A stretch of DNA of 64,000 nucleotides from Pseudomonas fulva (GTDB lineage Bacteria > Pseudomonadota > Gammaproteobacteria > Pseudomonadales > Pseudomonadaceae). A program made the position numbers and the translations under genes. The stretch spans positions 4,340,001 to 4,404,000 of the forward strand of contig NZ_CP082928.1 of NCBI RefSeq assembly GCF_023517795.1, in the 5' to 3' direction. The notes under the pieces were generated by a model, which saw nothing but the letters and a program-made list of their open reading frames with translations, was not told the DNA's origin and did no database searches. Positions within the stretch are counted from its first letter, which is position 1. Each line of letters opens with the position of its first letter. Shown here one piece after another: positions 37,095-47,500 of the stretch.

Positions 37095-37745
37095 ATGCCC
37101 CATGATCTTTTCATCGTCGCTGACGATCACCCGCTGTTTCGCGACGGGCTGGTGCGGCTGCTCGCGCAGGCCCGGCCGGACGCCTCCATCGAAGAAGCGG
37201 CGACGCTGGATGAGGCATTGACGCTGGCACGGGCGCAGCCTCCGGCGGGCATCCTGCTGGACCTGATGTATTCGAGCGATAACCAGTGGGCATCCATCGC
37301 CGACTGGCGCCAGGAGTTTCCCGCCGCGTTGCTGGTGGTGGTGTCGATGTGCGAAGACCCGCTGGTGGTCGAGCGGATCATGAACCAGGGGGCCAGCGCC
37401 TTTATCGGCAAATCGCTGCCTCCCCACGAGGTCGCCGAGGCGTTGACGGCCGCGTTGAGTGGCGAACGTGTGGTTCGCTGCGCGCCCCAGGGCAGCTTCA
37501 CCGCCTATGAGCCGCCAGCTGCGGCCGAGCATTTCTCGTCGCTCACTGCACGGCAATTCGAGGTGCTGCAGCTGATCACGGCAGGGCTGAGCAACAAGGA
37601 AATAGCGCGGATCCTGTGTATATCGCCGTTTACCGTGCGGATTCATGTCTCTGCGCTGCTGAGCGCGCTTGGCCTGGGCACGCGCTCGGCTGCCGCGGCG
37701 CTGGGCGCCCGGCATGGGCTGGGCGCGCAGAATCGAAGCGTCTAG
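37095..37745 (+). CDS. LuxR/NarL-family response regulator
   Basis: The 216-residue product from the ATG at 37095 has a receiver domain with acidic pair ADDHP (10-11), the acceptor in ILLDLMY (Asp56) and the conserved Lys in FIGKSL, then a LuxR-type HTH (about 150-212): LTARQFEVLQLITAGLSNKEIARIL and TVRIHVSALLSALG. The ribosome site is weak. The hybrid kinase at 37754-39364 is convergent with only 8 bp between stop codons; the pair probably forms one signalling system, as often seen in Pseudomonas. Confidence 0.88.
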   Translation: MPHDLFIVADDHPLFRDGLVRLLAQARPDASIEEAATLDEALTLARAQPPAGILLDLMYSSDNQWASIADWRQEFPAALLVVVSMCEDPLVVERIMNQGASAFIGKSLPPHEVAEALTAALSGERVVRCAPQGSFTAYEPPAAAEHFSSLTARQFEVLQLITAGLSNKEIARILCISPFTVRIHVSALLSALGLGTRSAAAALGARHGLGAQNRSV

Positions 37746-37753
37746 GTCAGGCC

Positions 37754-39364
37754 CTAGCGCCCGGCCAGTTCGGCGATGACCCGCTGCAGCTCGGCGGAGC
37801 GCACCGGCTTGGACAGCAGCGGTATGCGTGGATCCGGTAGCGCCGAGCGGATCTTCTCCGGGTCGTGGCCGGTCAGGATCACTGCCGGTAACGGACGGCC
37901 ACGCCACTTCTCCAGCTGCGCCAGGCATTCGATGCCAGTGGCCTCGCGGCCCAGATCGAAATCCGTCACCAGCACGTCGCAGGGCAGTGCTGACGTGGGC
38001 GGGGCGTCGATGGCGGTCACCTGGCATCCCCATGCCCGCAGCAGTCTGGCCATCGCTTCCAGCACGCTGCGATCGTCCTCGATGAGCAGCACGTGAATGC
38101 CTTGCAGATCGGCGCCAGGCTCGGCTGGCGGCAGCAAAGGGGTCGGCCCGTGAGGCATGACCGCCGGTAGCCCTTCCAGAGTGATCGAGGTGCCATGGCC
38201 TACTCGCGAGGCGACCGCGATGCGCAGATCGAGAAGGGTGGCGATGCGCCTGACGATGCTCAACCCCAGCCCGATGCCTTCGACATCCCGGTCCCGCGCC
38301 TGGCGCACCCGATAGAACTCTTCGAACAGGTGCGGCAGGTGCTCCGGGGCGATGCCCGGGCCGCGATCATGCAATTGCAGGGTAAGGGTCGAGCCACGCC
38401 GGCGGCAGGCGATCAGCAGGGGGCTGCCCGGCGCGTATTTGATGGCGTTGGAGATCAGATTCTGCAGCAGGGTGCTGAGTAGCGCCGGGTCGCTGTAGGT
38501 GAGTGCGGCGGCGCCACGTATGCGGATATCCACCCCGGCCCAGCGTGCGGCCTCGCTGTTCTGCTTCTTCAGATCGGCGAGCAGTCGATGCAGATCCACC
38601 GTCTGTTTGCGCGGCAAGACCTGCTGCTGGTCGAGCGTGTAGATGTCGAGCAGCGAGCGGAACAGCTGTTCGACGCTGAGCAGCGAGCGGTCGACGCTGT
38701 CGATCAGTTGATGTTGTTCGGCATTGAGCGGGGTGCCACGCAGGCAGGTGGTGAACAGGCCGATGGCGTGGATGGGTTGGCGCAGGTCATGGCTGGCCTG
38801 GGCCAGAAACCGCGACTTGTCCTGGTCGGCGCGCTTGGCGGCGGCCATGGCCTCCTGCAAACGGCCCAGCAGGAAGTAGCTGAAGGTGGGCAGCACCAGC
38901 ATGCTCAGCACCATCATCACCAGGACGGCCGGGTGCTCCTGCAGGAAGGGCACGAACACCGCGATGAGCGAGAGGGACGCAAGGCCGAAGGTGGTGGCCA
39001 GGATCAGGTAGGGCCGGCCGAAGCGCACGCCATTGCCGACCGTCATGCTCAGCAGTACGCAGAACGTGGGCAGCAGCGTCTCCTGGCCGAGGATCATCAC
39101 CGCGCAGGCGCCCAGGTTGTCCAGCAGCATGGCGGCAACCCGGCGCCACACCATGGGCTGCGGCAAGAACCAGAGGTGGGCGAGCAGCAGCATCGAGAGC
39201 AGCGTGAACAGCGCTCCGGTCACCAGCACGGCCTTCAGCAGCTCGGCATCGAGCAGCCCCAGTGGGTACATGATCAGGGCATAGAGCGATACCACGAACG
39301 CCACCACCAGGCGCAGTTGTGCCTGGCTGAACTCCAGATCTTCCAGGCGAAACAGCGACTTCAT
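37754..39364 (-). CDS. Hybrid sensor histidine kinase with membrane domain and C-terminal receiver
   Basis: The 536-residue product from the ATG at 39364 (GGAAG 7 bases upstream) has about six membrane helices in residues 17-167, HisKA with FLAQASHDLRQPIHAIGLF (His192), HATPase with NLISNAIKYAP, DRGPGIAPEHL and GIGLGLSIVRR, and a receiver (about 420-535) with IEDDRS and the acceptor in LVTDFDLG. The HDLRQPIHA H-box defines a hybrid-kinase group that usually partners LuxR-type regulators, in line with the convergent gene at 37095. The signal is unknown; there is no periplasmic sensor domain of size. Confidence 0.9.
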   Translation of the reverse strand: MKSLFRLEDLEFSQAQLRLVVAFVVSLYALIMYPLGLLDAELLKAVLVTGALFTLLSMLLLAHLWFLPQPMVWRRVAAMLLDNLGACAVMILGQETLLPTFCVLLSMTVGNGVRFGRPYLILATTFGLASLSLIAVFVPFLQEHPAVLVMMVLSMLVLPTFSYFLLGRLQEAMAAAKRADQDKSRFLAQASHDLRQPIHAIGLFTTCLRGTPLNAEQHQLIDSVDRSLLSVEQLFRSLLDIYTLDQQQVLPRKQTVDLHRLLADLKKQNSEAARWAGVDIRIRGAAALTYSDPALLSTLLQNLISNAIKYAPGSPLLIACRRRGSTLTLQLHDRGPGIAPEHLPHLFEEFYRVRQARDRDVEGIGLGLSIVRRIATLLDLRIAVASRVGHGTSITLEGLPAVMPHGPTPLLPPAEPGADLQGIHVLLIEDDRSVLEAMARLLRAWGCQVTAIDAPPTSALPCDVLVTDFDLGREATGIECLAQLEKWRGRPLPAVILTGHDPEKIRSALPDPRIPLLSKPVRSAELQRVIAELAGR

Positions 39365-39595
39365 GAAGGGGCTTCCGAAACCTGATCGAGCGGGCGACCT
39401 TAACGGATTTCGCCGCCAAAAGGGGCCATGAAGGGTTTGGTTTCCAAGGGTTGTCAGCATTGCACTGCTGCCGTGAGCCCTCATCGAGGTATGAGCGAGG
39501 CGAATATCATCGGCATTTGCCCCCTGCGGGCTGCCCTCGACGGCTGCATGGGATAAGCTTCGCCCCAAATCAACCACCAAGCTGTGAATTGAACG

Positions 39596-40084
39596 ATGGG
39601 TTTTGAGCAATTAGCGGATCTACGTGACCGCCTGCGGGCCGAGAAGGAGCAGGTGAAGACCGAGACTACCAAGCAGCGCAAGCGCCCGCCTGCCGCGCCT
39701 CGGAAGTCTCAGGAACAGGATCCTGCCCTGGAGGCGATCTGGCGTCTGCAGAAGCACTTTCCGCTGGCCTTCCCGGTCAACCCCGCCCCTAAAGTGCCGC
39801 TCAAGGAGGGCATTCTCAAGGATGCCGAACAGCACCTGGAACAACTCGGCATCACCCAGGAGCAGCTCAAGCTCGGCCTGGCGTCCTGGTGTCGGGGCGG
39901 TCGGTACTGGGCCAGCATGGTCGAAAATGCCCCGCGCCTGGACTTGAACGGCCAGGCGGCTGGCAGCGTGACGGCGGCCCAGGCGCTGCACGCCAAGCAG
40001 CAGGCCAGGCGCCAGCGCAGCCAGATGCGCCGAGCGCAGCAGAAGCCGAAAGAACCCGCCGCAAGCGCAGATGGCGACGCCTGA
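39596..40084 (+). CDS. ProQ/FinO-domain RNA-binding protein
   Basis: The 162-residue protein has a basic, flexible N-terminus (KQRKRPPAAPRKSQ), a ProQ/FinO core (about 45-125) with FPLAFPVNPAPKVPLKEGI, LKLGLASWCRGGRYWASM and RLDLNG, and a basic tail (KQQARRQRSQMRRAQQK). Proteins of this family bind structured RNA and affect sRNA/mRNA pairing. The first codon is ATG at 39596. The gene is divergent from the hybrid kinase. Confidence 0.88.
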   Translation: MGFEQLADLRDRLRAEKEQVKTETTKQRKRPPAAPRKSQEQDPALEAIWRLQKHFPLAFPVNPAPKVPLKEGILKDAEQHLEQLGITQEQLKLGLASWCRGGRYWASMVENAPRLDLNGQAAGSVTAAQALHAKQQARRQRSQMRRAQQKPKEPAASADGDA

Positions 40085-40206
40085 CAGCGTAGCGATCATG
40101 GGCACAGCTTCTGTGCGATAACGAAACCAGTGAACCGCTGCCCGGGGCGAATGGCGTCAGCCTTTCATTCAGAGTGGCGTCGCTGCCTGCCGTGGAGCCT
40201 TCCGTC

Positions 40207-40656
40207 ATGCTGCGTAAACTCGGCCTGTGCCTGGGCGCCATGCTCTTGCCGTTGCTCACCGCGTGTACCGGCAAGCCGGTGGAGCGCAAGGTGGTCTACG
40301 AGAACTCTGTGTATCACTGGCGCATCGAGCATGTGATCGTGCGTAACTTCCCGGCGAGCAGCCACCAGTACTTCGAGGTGTTCCTCGGGGATCGGCCGCT
40401 GGTATTGCCGGCGGCGGCGTTCAACGATCAGCGCGATATCGGGCAGTTCATCGCCGCCGGTGGCTTCGATGTCGGGCACTGGCGCAACCAGTCCATCGTG
40501 GTGGCGTTCGAGAACATTCAGGCGCGCGAAGGGCAGGAAGTGCGGCTGATCCGCTCGGTGATGATCACCCCGGACCTCACCGAAGGCGAGGTGGTGCTGA
40601 CGGACATGTACACCCAGCAGGAGGTGGTGGTGCAGCGGGTCGAGCCGAGCGACTGA
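40207..40656 (+). CDS. Small lipoprotein, function unknown
   Basis: The 149-residue product from the ATG at 40207 (GGAG about 9 bases upstream) has a lipoprotein signal (MLRKLGLCLGAMLLPLLTAC, lipidated Cys20) and a mature domain with WRIEHVIVRNFPASSHQYFEV and MYTQQEVVVQRVEPSD. I do not recognise a family. It is convergent with the small gene at 40661 with a 4-bp gap. Confidence 0.75.
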   Translation: MLRKLGLCLGAMLLPLLTACTGKPVERKVVYENSVYHWRIEHVIVRNFPASSHQYFEVFLGDRPLVLPAAAFNDQRDIGQFIAAGGFDVGHWRNQSIVVAFENIQAREGQEVRLIRSVMITPDLTEGEVVLTDMYTQQEVVVQRVEPSD

Positions 40657-40660
40657 GGCG

Positions 40661-40882
40661 CTAGGCTTCGCGGTGGCTCAGCACGTTGGCTTCGCGGGCG
40701 ATGGCGAGGATGTTGGCCTTCGACTGTTTGCACAGGTGCGCATCGATGGCGCGGATGATCTCGTCGGTGACGGTCGAGTTCTGCGCCGCCACCAGGGCTT
40801 CGAGGCGCGGGGCCATGCCGACGGGCAGCCACTTGAGGATATCGGCGGAAAGATCTCGGACGGAATGTTCGCTCAGCTTCAT
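40661..40882 (-). CDS. Small conserved-looking protein, function unknown
   Basis: The 73-residue product from the ATG at 40882 (GGAAG upstream) contains LPVGMAPRLEALVAAQNSTV and EIIRAIDAHL. The length and helix pattern recall small ribbon-helix-helix regulators, but the first strand is not evident. A longer reading from 40915 lacks a ribosome site. Confidence 0.6.
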   Translation of the reverse strand: MKLSEHSVRDLSADILKWLPVGMAPRLEALVAAQNSTVTDEIIRAIDAHLCKQSKANILAIAREANVLSHREA

Positions 40883-41077
40883 TGTTAGGTCTTCCGTGAA
40901 CGTGGGTGCAGGCACAGAAAAGTGTGAACGCTATCTAAATCCGAGACGGCCTGTTGCAAATGGTTCCGCTTTTATTTTGCATATCCTCGAAACATGAACC
41001 ATTCTGCATTAACGCCGCGAAACAGTGGCGACGCTACGTCCTTGTGTGCCTGTCGAAATCCATGGAAAGGGTTATCT

Positions 41078-41296
41078 ATGAGCGCCAAACCTACCAATCG
41101 CCAACTCGCCGATTATCTGGGCCTCTCGGAAGAGGAGGTCGGCAGTTACCGGCTCGATTCCATCCGCGAGGGCTCCCACTGGCGGGTCGCGTTCGCCCTC
41201 GAAACGCCGACCAGCCTGCGCCGCAAGCTGCCGGCCTGCCTGATGGTGGTGGTGCCGGGCAGCAGTCAGCCGGGCAGCGCGCTTCGCCATCCTTGA
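41078..41296 (+). CDS. Small hypothetical protein
   Basis: The 72-residue product from the ATG at 41078 begins MSAKPTNRQLADYLGLSEEEV, followed by SYRLDSIREGSHWRVAFALE. The N-terminal half looks like a short helical module; no known domain is recognised. AAAGG precedes the start. It is convergent with the LuxR gene. Confidence 0.6.
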   Translation: MSAKPTNRQLADYLGLSEEEVGSYRLDSIREGSHWRVAFALETPTSLRRKLPACLMVVVPGSSQPGSALRHP

Positions 41297-41312
41297 TCGC
41301 CGTACTGCAGGC

Positions 41313-42089
41313 CTAGCCGCGCTGGGCCTGCAGGAACAGAGCGAACAACTCTGACTGCGACTTGATGCCCAGCTTGCTGTAGACATGCTTGCGGTGCACC
41401 TTGACGGTCTCCGCCGAGATGGCCAGCTTGCGGGCCACCTCCTTGCTGGAATGGCCGGCGAGCATCAGGCGCACCACTTCCAGTTCACGACCGGTCAGCG
41501 CCGTTTCCACCTGCTGTGCCATCTGTTCCAGGCGTTCCTGCCAGGGCGGAGCGGCGGCGGGCTCGCTGGGTTCCGGCTCGAAGCCCAGGCGCTGGCGCAT
41601 CAGCGCTGCCACCCAGGGCTGCACCAGGGAGAGCAGGGCGATCTGCTCCGGCAGGAAGCGTTGCCGTGAGCCCAGGGACAGGCAAAGGGTGCGCGCGCCG
41701 GGCAGGGCGACGTTGAACTGCACCTCGTCGGCCACCACGTTGAGGCTGAAGTAGCGCTGGTAGTAGTCCGTCTGCTCGAAGCATTCCGGGGCGACCTCGC
41801 TCAGACGCACCAGGCCTTCACGGCCGCTTTCCCGGCTGGCGATGTAGAAGGGGTCGAGCAGGTAGAGGCCGTGCAGGTAGTCCTGGAACAGCAGGTCCGG
41901 CGCGCCGTCGTTGCCGGGGCTTTCGGCCAGCACCTGGGGACGACCTTCGCTGAAGATCAACGCCACCCAGCTGTCATGGTGCACGTACTGGGCCAGGGCG
42001 CGGGCCAGGGTGCGCCAGAACGGCGGGCTGTGCAGGGCTTCGATGAGCTCGGCCACGCTGCGGTGAAAGGCGATGTCGTGCAAGGTCAT
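41313..42089 (-). CDS. LuxR-family transcriptional regulator
   Basis: The 258-residue protein has an N-terminal domain of about 185 residues without receiver motifs and a C-terminal LuxR HTH (about 195-255): LTGRELEVVRLMLAGHSSKEVARKL and TVKVHRKHVYSKLGIKS. The N-terminal part resembles the sensor region of helix-turn-helix regulators found beside amino-acid or amine catabolic genes. It is divergent from the C-N hydrolase at 42236, so it probably controls the hydrolase-permease pair. Confidence 0.87.
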   Translation of the reverse strand: MTLHDIAFHRSVAELIEALHSPPFWRTLARALAQYVHHDSWVALIFSEGRPQVLAESPGNDGAPDLLFQDYLHGLYLLDPFYIASRESGREGLVRLSEVAPECFEQTDYYQRYFSLNVVADEVQFNVALPGARTLCLSLGSRQRFLPEQIALLSLVQPWVAALMRQRLGFEPEPSEPAAAPPWQERLEQMAQQVETALTGRELEVVRLMLAGHSSKEVARKLAISAETVKVHRKHVYSKLGIKSQSELFALFLQAQRG

Positions 42090-42235
42090 GGTCGTCTGTC
42101 TACCCCTGTGGGGTTACCCCGCGTGCGTGATTTCGCCCGGGTGGCTCAGCCTCCATACTCGAACCCAGGCGGATGGGTCCCGGCATTCTGTGGGTGCCCT
42201 CTGCGTCATGCAACAACAAGAACGGAGCCCCCGTC

Positions 42236-43051
42236 ATGCAAGTCGAACTCGCTCAGCTCACCGGTCGTGACGGTGATACGGCCCACAACCTCGCCCAGGC
42301 CTTGCAGGCCATCGCCTCGTGCCAGGCGGGGACGCGCCTGCTGGTGTTCCCGGAAACCTACCTGACCGGCTTCCCGACCGCGGACAACATCGCCGCGCTG
42401 GCCGAACCCCTGGACGGCCCGAGCCTGACCGCCATCGGCCAGGCCGCTGCGGCCCGCGGGCTGGCGGTGGCCATCGGTTTCGCCGAGAACGACGGCGGCA
42501 CCTTCTACAACACCACGGTGCTGCTGGACGGGCAGAACCTCCTGCTCAGCTACCGCAAGACCCACCTGTGGGCCTCGGACCGCGGCGTGTTCACCCCGGG
42601 CGACCGCTACGCCACGGCGCTGCTCGATGGCGTACGTGTCGGCCTGCTGGTGTGCTTCGACATCGAGTTCCCGGAGAGCGCCCGCGCCCTGGGCGAACTG
42701 GGCGCCGAGCTGCTGATCGTCACGAACGGCAACATGGACCCCTACGGGCCGACGCACCGCACCGCGATCATGGCGCGGGCCATGGAGAACCAGGCCTATG
42801 CGGTGATGAGCAACCGGGTGGGCGAGGGCGACGGCGGCCTGGTGTTCGCCGGTGGCAGCGCGGTGGTCGACCCCAACGGCAGCCTGCTGCTGGAGGCCGG
42901 CCGCGAGCCGTGCCGGCAGACCATCGCCCTGGACTTCCAGCGCCTGGCCGAGGCGCGCCGTGACTATCGCTACCTGGAAGAGCGGCGCATGCCGCTGCCG
43001 GGCACGCGCGTCGAGCATGCCAACGGCCTGCGTGAGCTGCTGATTCCCTGA
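42236..43051 (+). CDS. Carbon-nitrogen hydrolase (nitrilase superfamily amidase)
   Basis: The 271-residue product from the ATG at 42236 (GGAG upstream) has the Glu-Lys-Cys triad of the family: FPETYLTGFP (Glu40), SYRKTHLW (Lys108) and LLVCFDIEFPE (Cys140), with MARAMENQAYAVMSNRVG after it. It is an amidase of the aliphatic or R-amidase/carbamoylase kind rather than a true nitrilase; the substrate is not determined. An APC permease follows 102 bp downstream, suggesting uptake and hydrolysis of an amide or amino-acid derivative. A GGGCGC/GCGCCC hairpin lies at 43062-43080. Confidence 0.88.
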   Translation: MQVELAQLTGRDGDTAHNLAQALQAIASCQAGTRLLVFPETYLTGFPTADNIAALAEPLDGPSLTAIGQAAAARGLAVAIGFAENDGGTFYNTTVLLDGQNLLLSYRKTHLWASDRGVFTPGDRYATALLDGVRVGLLVCFDIEFPESARALGELGAELLIVTNGNMDPYGPTHRTAIMARAMENQAYAVMSNRVGEGDGGLVFAGGSAVVDPNGSLLLEAGREPCRQTIALDFQRLAEARRDYRYLEERRMPLPGTRVEHANGLRELLIP

Positions 43052-43153
43052 TTGACCTGCCGGGCGCCACAGAAGCGCCCGCTGCGGCCCAGCCGCGTGC
43101 TTTTGCCGACTTCGGCCCTGCCATAAAAACACATAAAACGGGAGTAGCAAGTA

Positions 43154-44476
43154 ATGGCTCGTCTGCAACGATCCCTTTCTCTGGGCGCGGTGGTGCTGTT
43201 CGGCATCGCCTACATGACGCCGATCATCGTGCTCGGCACCTTCGGCATTCTTGCCGAGATCACCCGCGGCGCCGTCCCGGCCGCCTACGTGGCCGCCTCG
43301 CTGGCGATGTTGTTCACCGCGCTCAGCTACGCGCGCATGGCCAGGCTGTTTCCGGTCGCCGGTTCGGCCTACAGCTACGTGCGCCGCAGCATCAGCGATC
43401 ACCTGGGCTTCATCGCCGGTTGGGCGGTGCTGCTCGACTACCTGTTCCTGCCGATGGCCATCTGGCTGATCGGCGCGGCCTACCTGCACTCGGCGTTCCC
43501 CCAGCTGCCCCAGGCGCTGTGGGTGCTGACCTTCATCGTGGTCACCAGCCTGATCAACGTGGTTGGGCTGCGCCTGGCCAAGGGCATCAACGGCGTGCTG
43601 ATGCTGGTGCAGTTCCTGGTGCTGCTGGCCTTCGTGGCGCTGTGCGTGCACTACGTGCTGGGCGATGCCAGCAAGCCGTTGTGGTCGCTGGCGCCGTTCT
43701 TCGGTGAGGGCATGAACCTGAACCTGGTGATGGCCGGCGCGGCAGTGGCCTGCTACTCGTTCCTGGGCTTCGATGCGGTCAGCACCCTGACCGAGGAAAC
43801 CCATGAGCCCGAGCGCACCATCCCGCGGGCGATCCTGCTGATCACCCTGATCGGCGGGCTGATCTTCGTGGCCACGGCCTACTTCGTGCAGCTGGCCCAT
43901 CCCTCCCTGGTGTTCCAGAGCAGCGATGCGGCGGCCTACGAGATCGCCCGCAATATCGGCGGCGATGTGTTCGTGTCGGTGTTCCTGATCGGCCTGATCG
44001 TCGGCCAGTTCACTTCGGGTCTGTCGGCCCAGGCCAGCGCCTCGCGGCTGATGTTTGCCATGGGCCGCGACGGCGTGCTGCCCCGTGCGCTGCTCGGCAC
44101 CCTGAGCACGCGTTTCGGTACGCCGGTGGGCGCCATCCTGGTGTGCGCCGTGGTGGCCCTGCTGGCCCTGAAGCTGGACGTGACCACCTCGACCTCGTTC
44201 ATCAACTTCGGCGCCTTCCTGGCCTTCAGCCTGGTCAACCTCTCGGTGATCGTCCACTTCGCCCGCCAACCCCAGGCGCGCGGCCCGCTGCAGCTGCTGC
44301 TGTACCTGCTGTGCCCGCTGATCGGCCTGCTGGCGACGCTGTGGCTGATGGCCAGCCTCGACCACCTGGCGATCATGCTCGGCTGCGCCTGGCTGGTACT
44401 TGGCGGCCTCTACCTGGCCTGGCTGACCGGCGGCTTCCGCCGCCGCCCGCCGCAGCTGCAGTTCGACGCCGAGTAA
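43154..44476 (+). CDS. APC-superfamily amino acid/amine permease
   Basis: The 440-residue protein has about twelve membrane helices. The first unwound-helix motif is FGIAYMTPIIVLGTFG, and the helix 6 region has AVACYSFLGFDAVSTLTEETHEPERTIPRAI, both hallmarks of the APC family (PuuP/YhdG-like). GGGAG lies before the ATG. It shares direction with the C-N hydrolase and likely imports its substrate. A strong hairpin follows the stop codon. Confidence 0.92.
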   Translation: MARLQRSLSLGAVVLFGIAYMTPIIVLGTFGILAEITRGAVPAAYVAASLAMLFTALSYARMARLFPVAGSAYSYVRRSISDHLGFIAGWAVLLDYLFLPMAIWLIGAAYLHSAFPQLPQALWVLTFIVVTSLINVVGLRLAKGINGVLMLVQFLVLLAFVALCVHYVLGDASKPLWSLAPFFGEGMNLNLVMAGAAVACYSFLGFDAVSTLTEETHEPERTIPRAILLITLIGGLIFVATAYFVQLAHPSLVFQSSDAAAYEIARNIGGDVFVSVFLIGLIVGQFTSGLSAQASASRLMFAMGRDGVLPRALLGTLSTRFGTPVGAILVCAVVALLALKLDVTTSTSFINFGAFLAFSLVNLSVIVHFARQPQARGPLQLLLYLLCPLIGLLATLWLMASLDHLAIMLGCAWLVLGGLYLAWLTGGFRRRPPQLQFDAE

Positions 44477-44485
44477 AGCGTGAGT

Positions 44486-44516
44486 GCCGCGAGCCGCCCG
44501 GCAGGCGGCTCGCGGC
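44486..44516 (+). terminator. Strong hairpin after the permease gene
   Basis: GCCGCGAGCCGCC and GGCGGCTCGCGGC form a perfect 13-bp stem with the 5-nt loop CGGCA, 10 bases after the stop codon. No T-run follows. Confidence 0.55.
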
Positions 44517-44596
44517 ATGCCCTCGACAGCGCGGCCTGCCCGCCGCGGGCCGAATCTGCGACAATCGGCGCTTTCCCGCGACCCGCCCCGAGCCTG

Positions 44597-47500
44597 ATGA
44601 CCGACGCCCCCTTCGATATCGCCGCCCTGCAGAAGAACCTCGACCACGCCCTGATCGCCGACCGCCATCGTCTGCGGCGGCAGTTGCACGAGCTGCAGAA
44701 AAAGCCCGATGCGGCCAAGCAGGCGCAGTGGCTGGAGCGTTTTCAGGCGTCGTGCGCCAAGGTCGAGGCGCGGCGCTCGAGCGTGCCGGTGATGCGTTAT
44801 GACGACGCCTTGCCGATTGCCGCCAAGCGCGACGAGATCAAGGCGGCATTGGAAAAGAGCCAGGTGGTGGTGATCGCCGGCGAGACCGGCTCGGGCAAGA
44901 CCACCCAGTTGCCGAAGATCTGCCTGGAGATCGGCCGTGGCCGGCACGGCCTGATCGGTCACACCCAGCCGCGGCGGCTGGCGGCGCGCAGCGTGGCGAC
45001 GCGGGTGGCGGAGGAGATCGGTACGCCGCTCGGTGAGCTGGTGGGCTATCAGGTGCGCTTCGAGGATCAGAGCAAGGACAGCACGCTGGTCAAGCTGATG
45101 ACCGACGGCATCCTGCTCGCCGAAACCCAGCACGATCGCTACCTGGAAAAGTACGACACCCTCATCGTCGACGAGGCCCACGAACGCAGCCTCAATATCG
45201 ACTTCCTGCTCGGCTACCTGAAAACCCTGCTGCCGCGCCGCCCCGACCTCAAGGTGATCATCACCTCGGCGACCATCGACCTGGAGCGCTTTTCCAAGCA
45301 CTTCGGCGGCGATGGGCGGCCGGATGCGCCCATCGTCGAAGTCTCCGGGCGCACCTACCCGGTGGAAACCTGGTACCGCCCGCTGGCCGCCGAGGTGGAC
45401 GAGGAGGGCGAAAGCCTGCTCGACGACCTGACCGTCGACCAGGGCATTCTCGCGGCGCTGGACGAGATAGTCGCCCATGAGAAGAGCGTCGGCCAGCGCC
45501 CCGGCGATGTGCTGATCTTCCTGCCCGGCGAGCGCGAGATCCGCGATGCCGCCGAGGTGCTGCGCAAGGCCAACCTGCGCTTTACCGAAGTGCTGCCGCT
45601 GTATGCGCGGCTCACGCCCGCCGAGCAGCAGAAGATCTTCGCGCCCATGGCCGGGCGCAAGATCGTGCTGGCCACCAACGTGGCGGAAACCTCGCTGACG
45701 GTGCCGGGCATTCGCTACGTGATCGACAGTGGCACCGCGCGCATCAGCCGCTACAGCTACCGCGCCAAGGTCCAGCGCCTGCCCATCGAGGCGATTTCCC
45801 AGGCCAGCGCCAACCAGCGCAAGGGCCGTTGCGGGCGGGTCGAGCCGGGCATCTGCGTGCGCCTGTACAGCGAGGAGGATTTCCTCGGCCGGCCGACCTT
45901 CACCGACCCGGAAATCCTGCGTACCAACCTGGCGGCAGTGATCCTGCAGATGCTCCATCTGCGCCTGGGCAGCATCGAGGATTTCCCCTTTATCGAGCCG
46001 CCGGATGGCAAGGCCATCAGCGACGGTTTCAACCTCTTGCAGGAGCTCTCGGCGGTCAACCGTGAGAGCCAGTTGACGCCCCTGGGCCGCCAGCTGGCGC
46101 GCCTGCCCATCGACCCGCGCCTGGGTCGCATGGTGCTGGAAGCGGCCAAGCTCGGCAGCCTGCAGGAGCTGCTGATCGTCGCCAGTGCGCTGTCCGTGCA
46201 GGACCCGCGCGAGCGGCCGATGGATCGCCAGCAGGCGGCCGACCAGGCCCACGCGCAGTGGAAGGATGTGGACTCGGATTTCGCCGCGCTGATCAACCTG
46301 TGGCGCGGCTTCGAGGAAAAACGCCAGGAGCTGGGCAGCAACCCGCTGCGCACCTGGTGCAAGAAGAACTTCCTCAACTACATGCGTCTGCGCGAGTGGC
46401 GCGATGCCCACCGCCAGCTGGTGCTGCTGGCCAAGGATCTGCAGCTGACGCCCGGCAAGGCGGGCGCTCAGGCGGCGGACGGCGGCAAGCCCGCACAGAA
46501 CCCGGTGCAGGCCACCACCGATACCAAGGTCAACGTGATCCTGCGCGAGCAGGCCGAGGCCAGCGAAGCAGCGCAGCGCGCCAAGAGCTATGCCGCGGTG
46601 CACAAGGCGATCCTCAGCGGGCTGCTCAGCCAGATCGGCCAGAAAACCGAGGAGGGCGATTACCAGGGGGCGCGGCAGCGGCGTTTCTGGGTGCATCCGT
46701 CGTCGGTGATCGGCCGCAAGAAACCCAACTGGATCATGGCCGCCGAACTGGTCGAGACCACCAAGCTGTTCGCCCGCCAGGTCGCCAAGATCGAGCCGGA
46801 CTGGATCGAGCCGCTGGCCGGGCACCTGATCAAGAAGAACCACTTCGAGCCGCACTGGGAGAAGAAGCGCGGCCAGGTGGTGGCCTACGAGCAGGTCACC
46901 CTGTACGGCTTGATCGTGGTGGGGCGCCGCCCGGTGCATTACGGGCCCATCGATCCGCAGGCCTCGCGTGAGCTGTTTATCCGCGAAGGCCTGGTGCGCG
47001 GTGAAATCAACAGCCGCGCCAAGTGCCTGAACGCCAACCGCGCGCTGCTGGAACGGCTCGACGAGCTGGAAGCCAAGGCGCGCCGCCGCGACATCCTCGC
47101 CGACGAGGAAACCCTGTTCGCCTATTACGAAGCGCGCATCCCGGAGGACATCTACCAGGCCGCCACCTTCGAGAGCTGGTACAAGCGCGAGAGCGCCAAG
47201 GACCCGCAACTGCTGATGATGCGCGAGGAGGACGTGCTGGCCCGCGAGGCGCTGGAAGTCACCGCCGCGCAGTATCCGGACACCCTGCATATCGGTGAGC
47301 TGCAACTGCCGCTCACCTATCACTTCGAGCCCAATCACCCGCGCGATGGGGTGACCCTGCGCGTACCAGCGCCACTGTTGCCGCAACTGCCAGGCGAGCG
47401 CCTGGAGTGGCTGGTGCCGGGGCTGATCGAGGCCAAGGCCATCGACCTGGTGCGCGGCCTGCCCAAGGCCATTCGCAAGAACTTCGTGCCGGTGCCGGAC

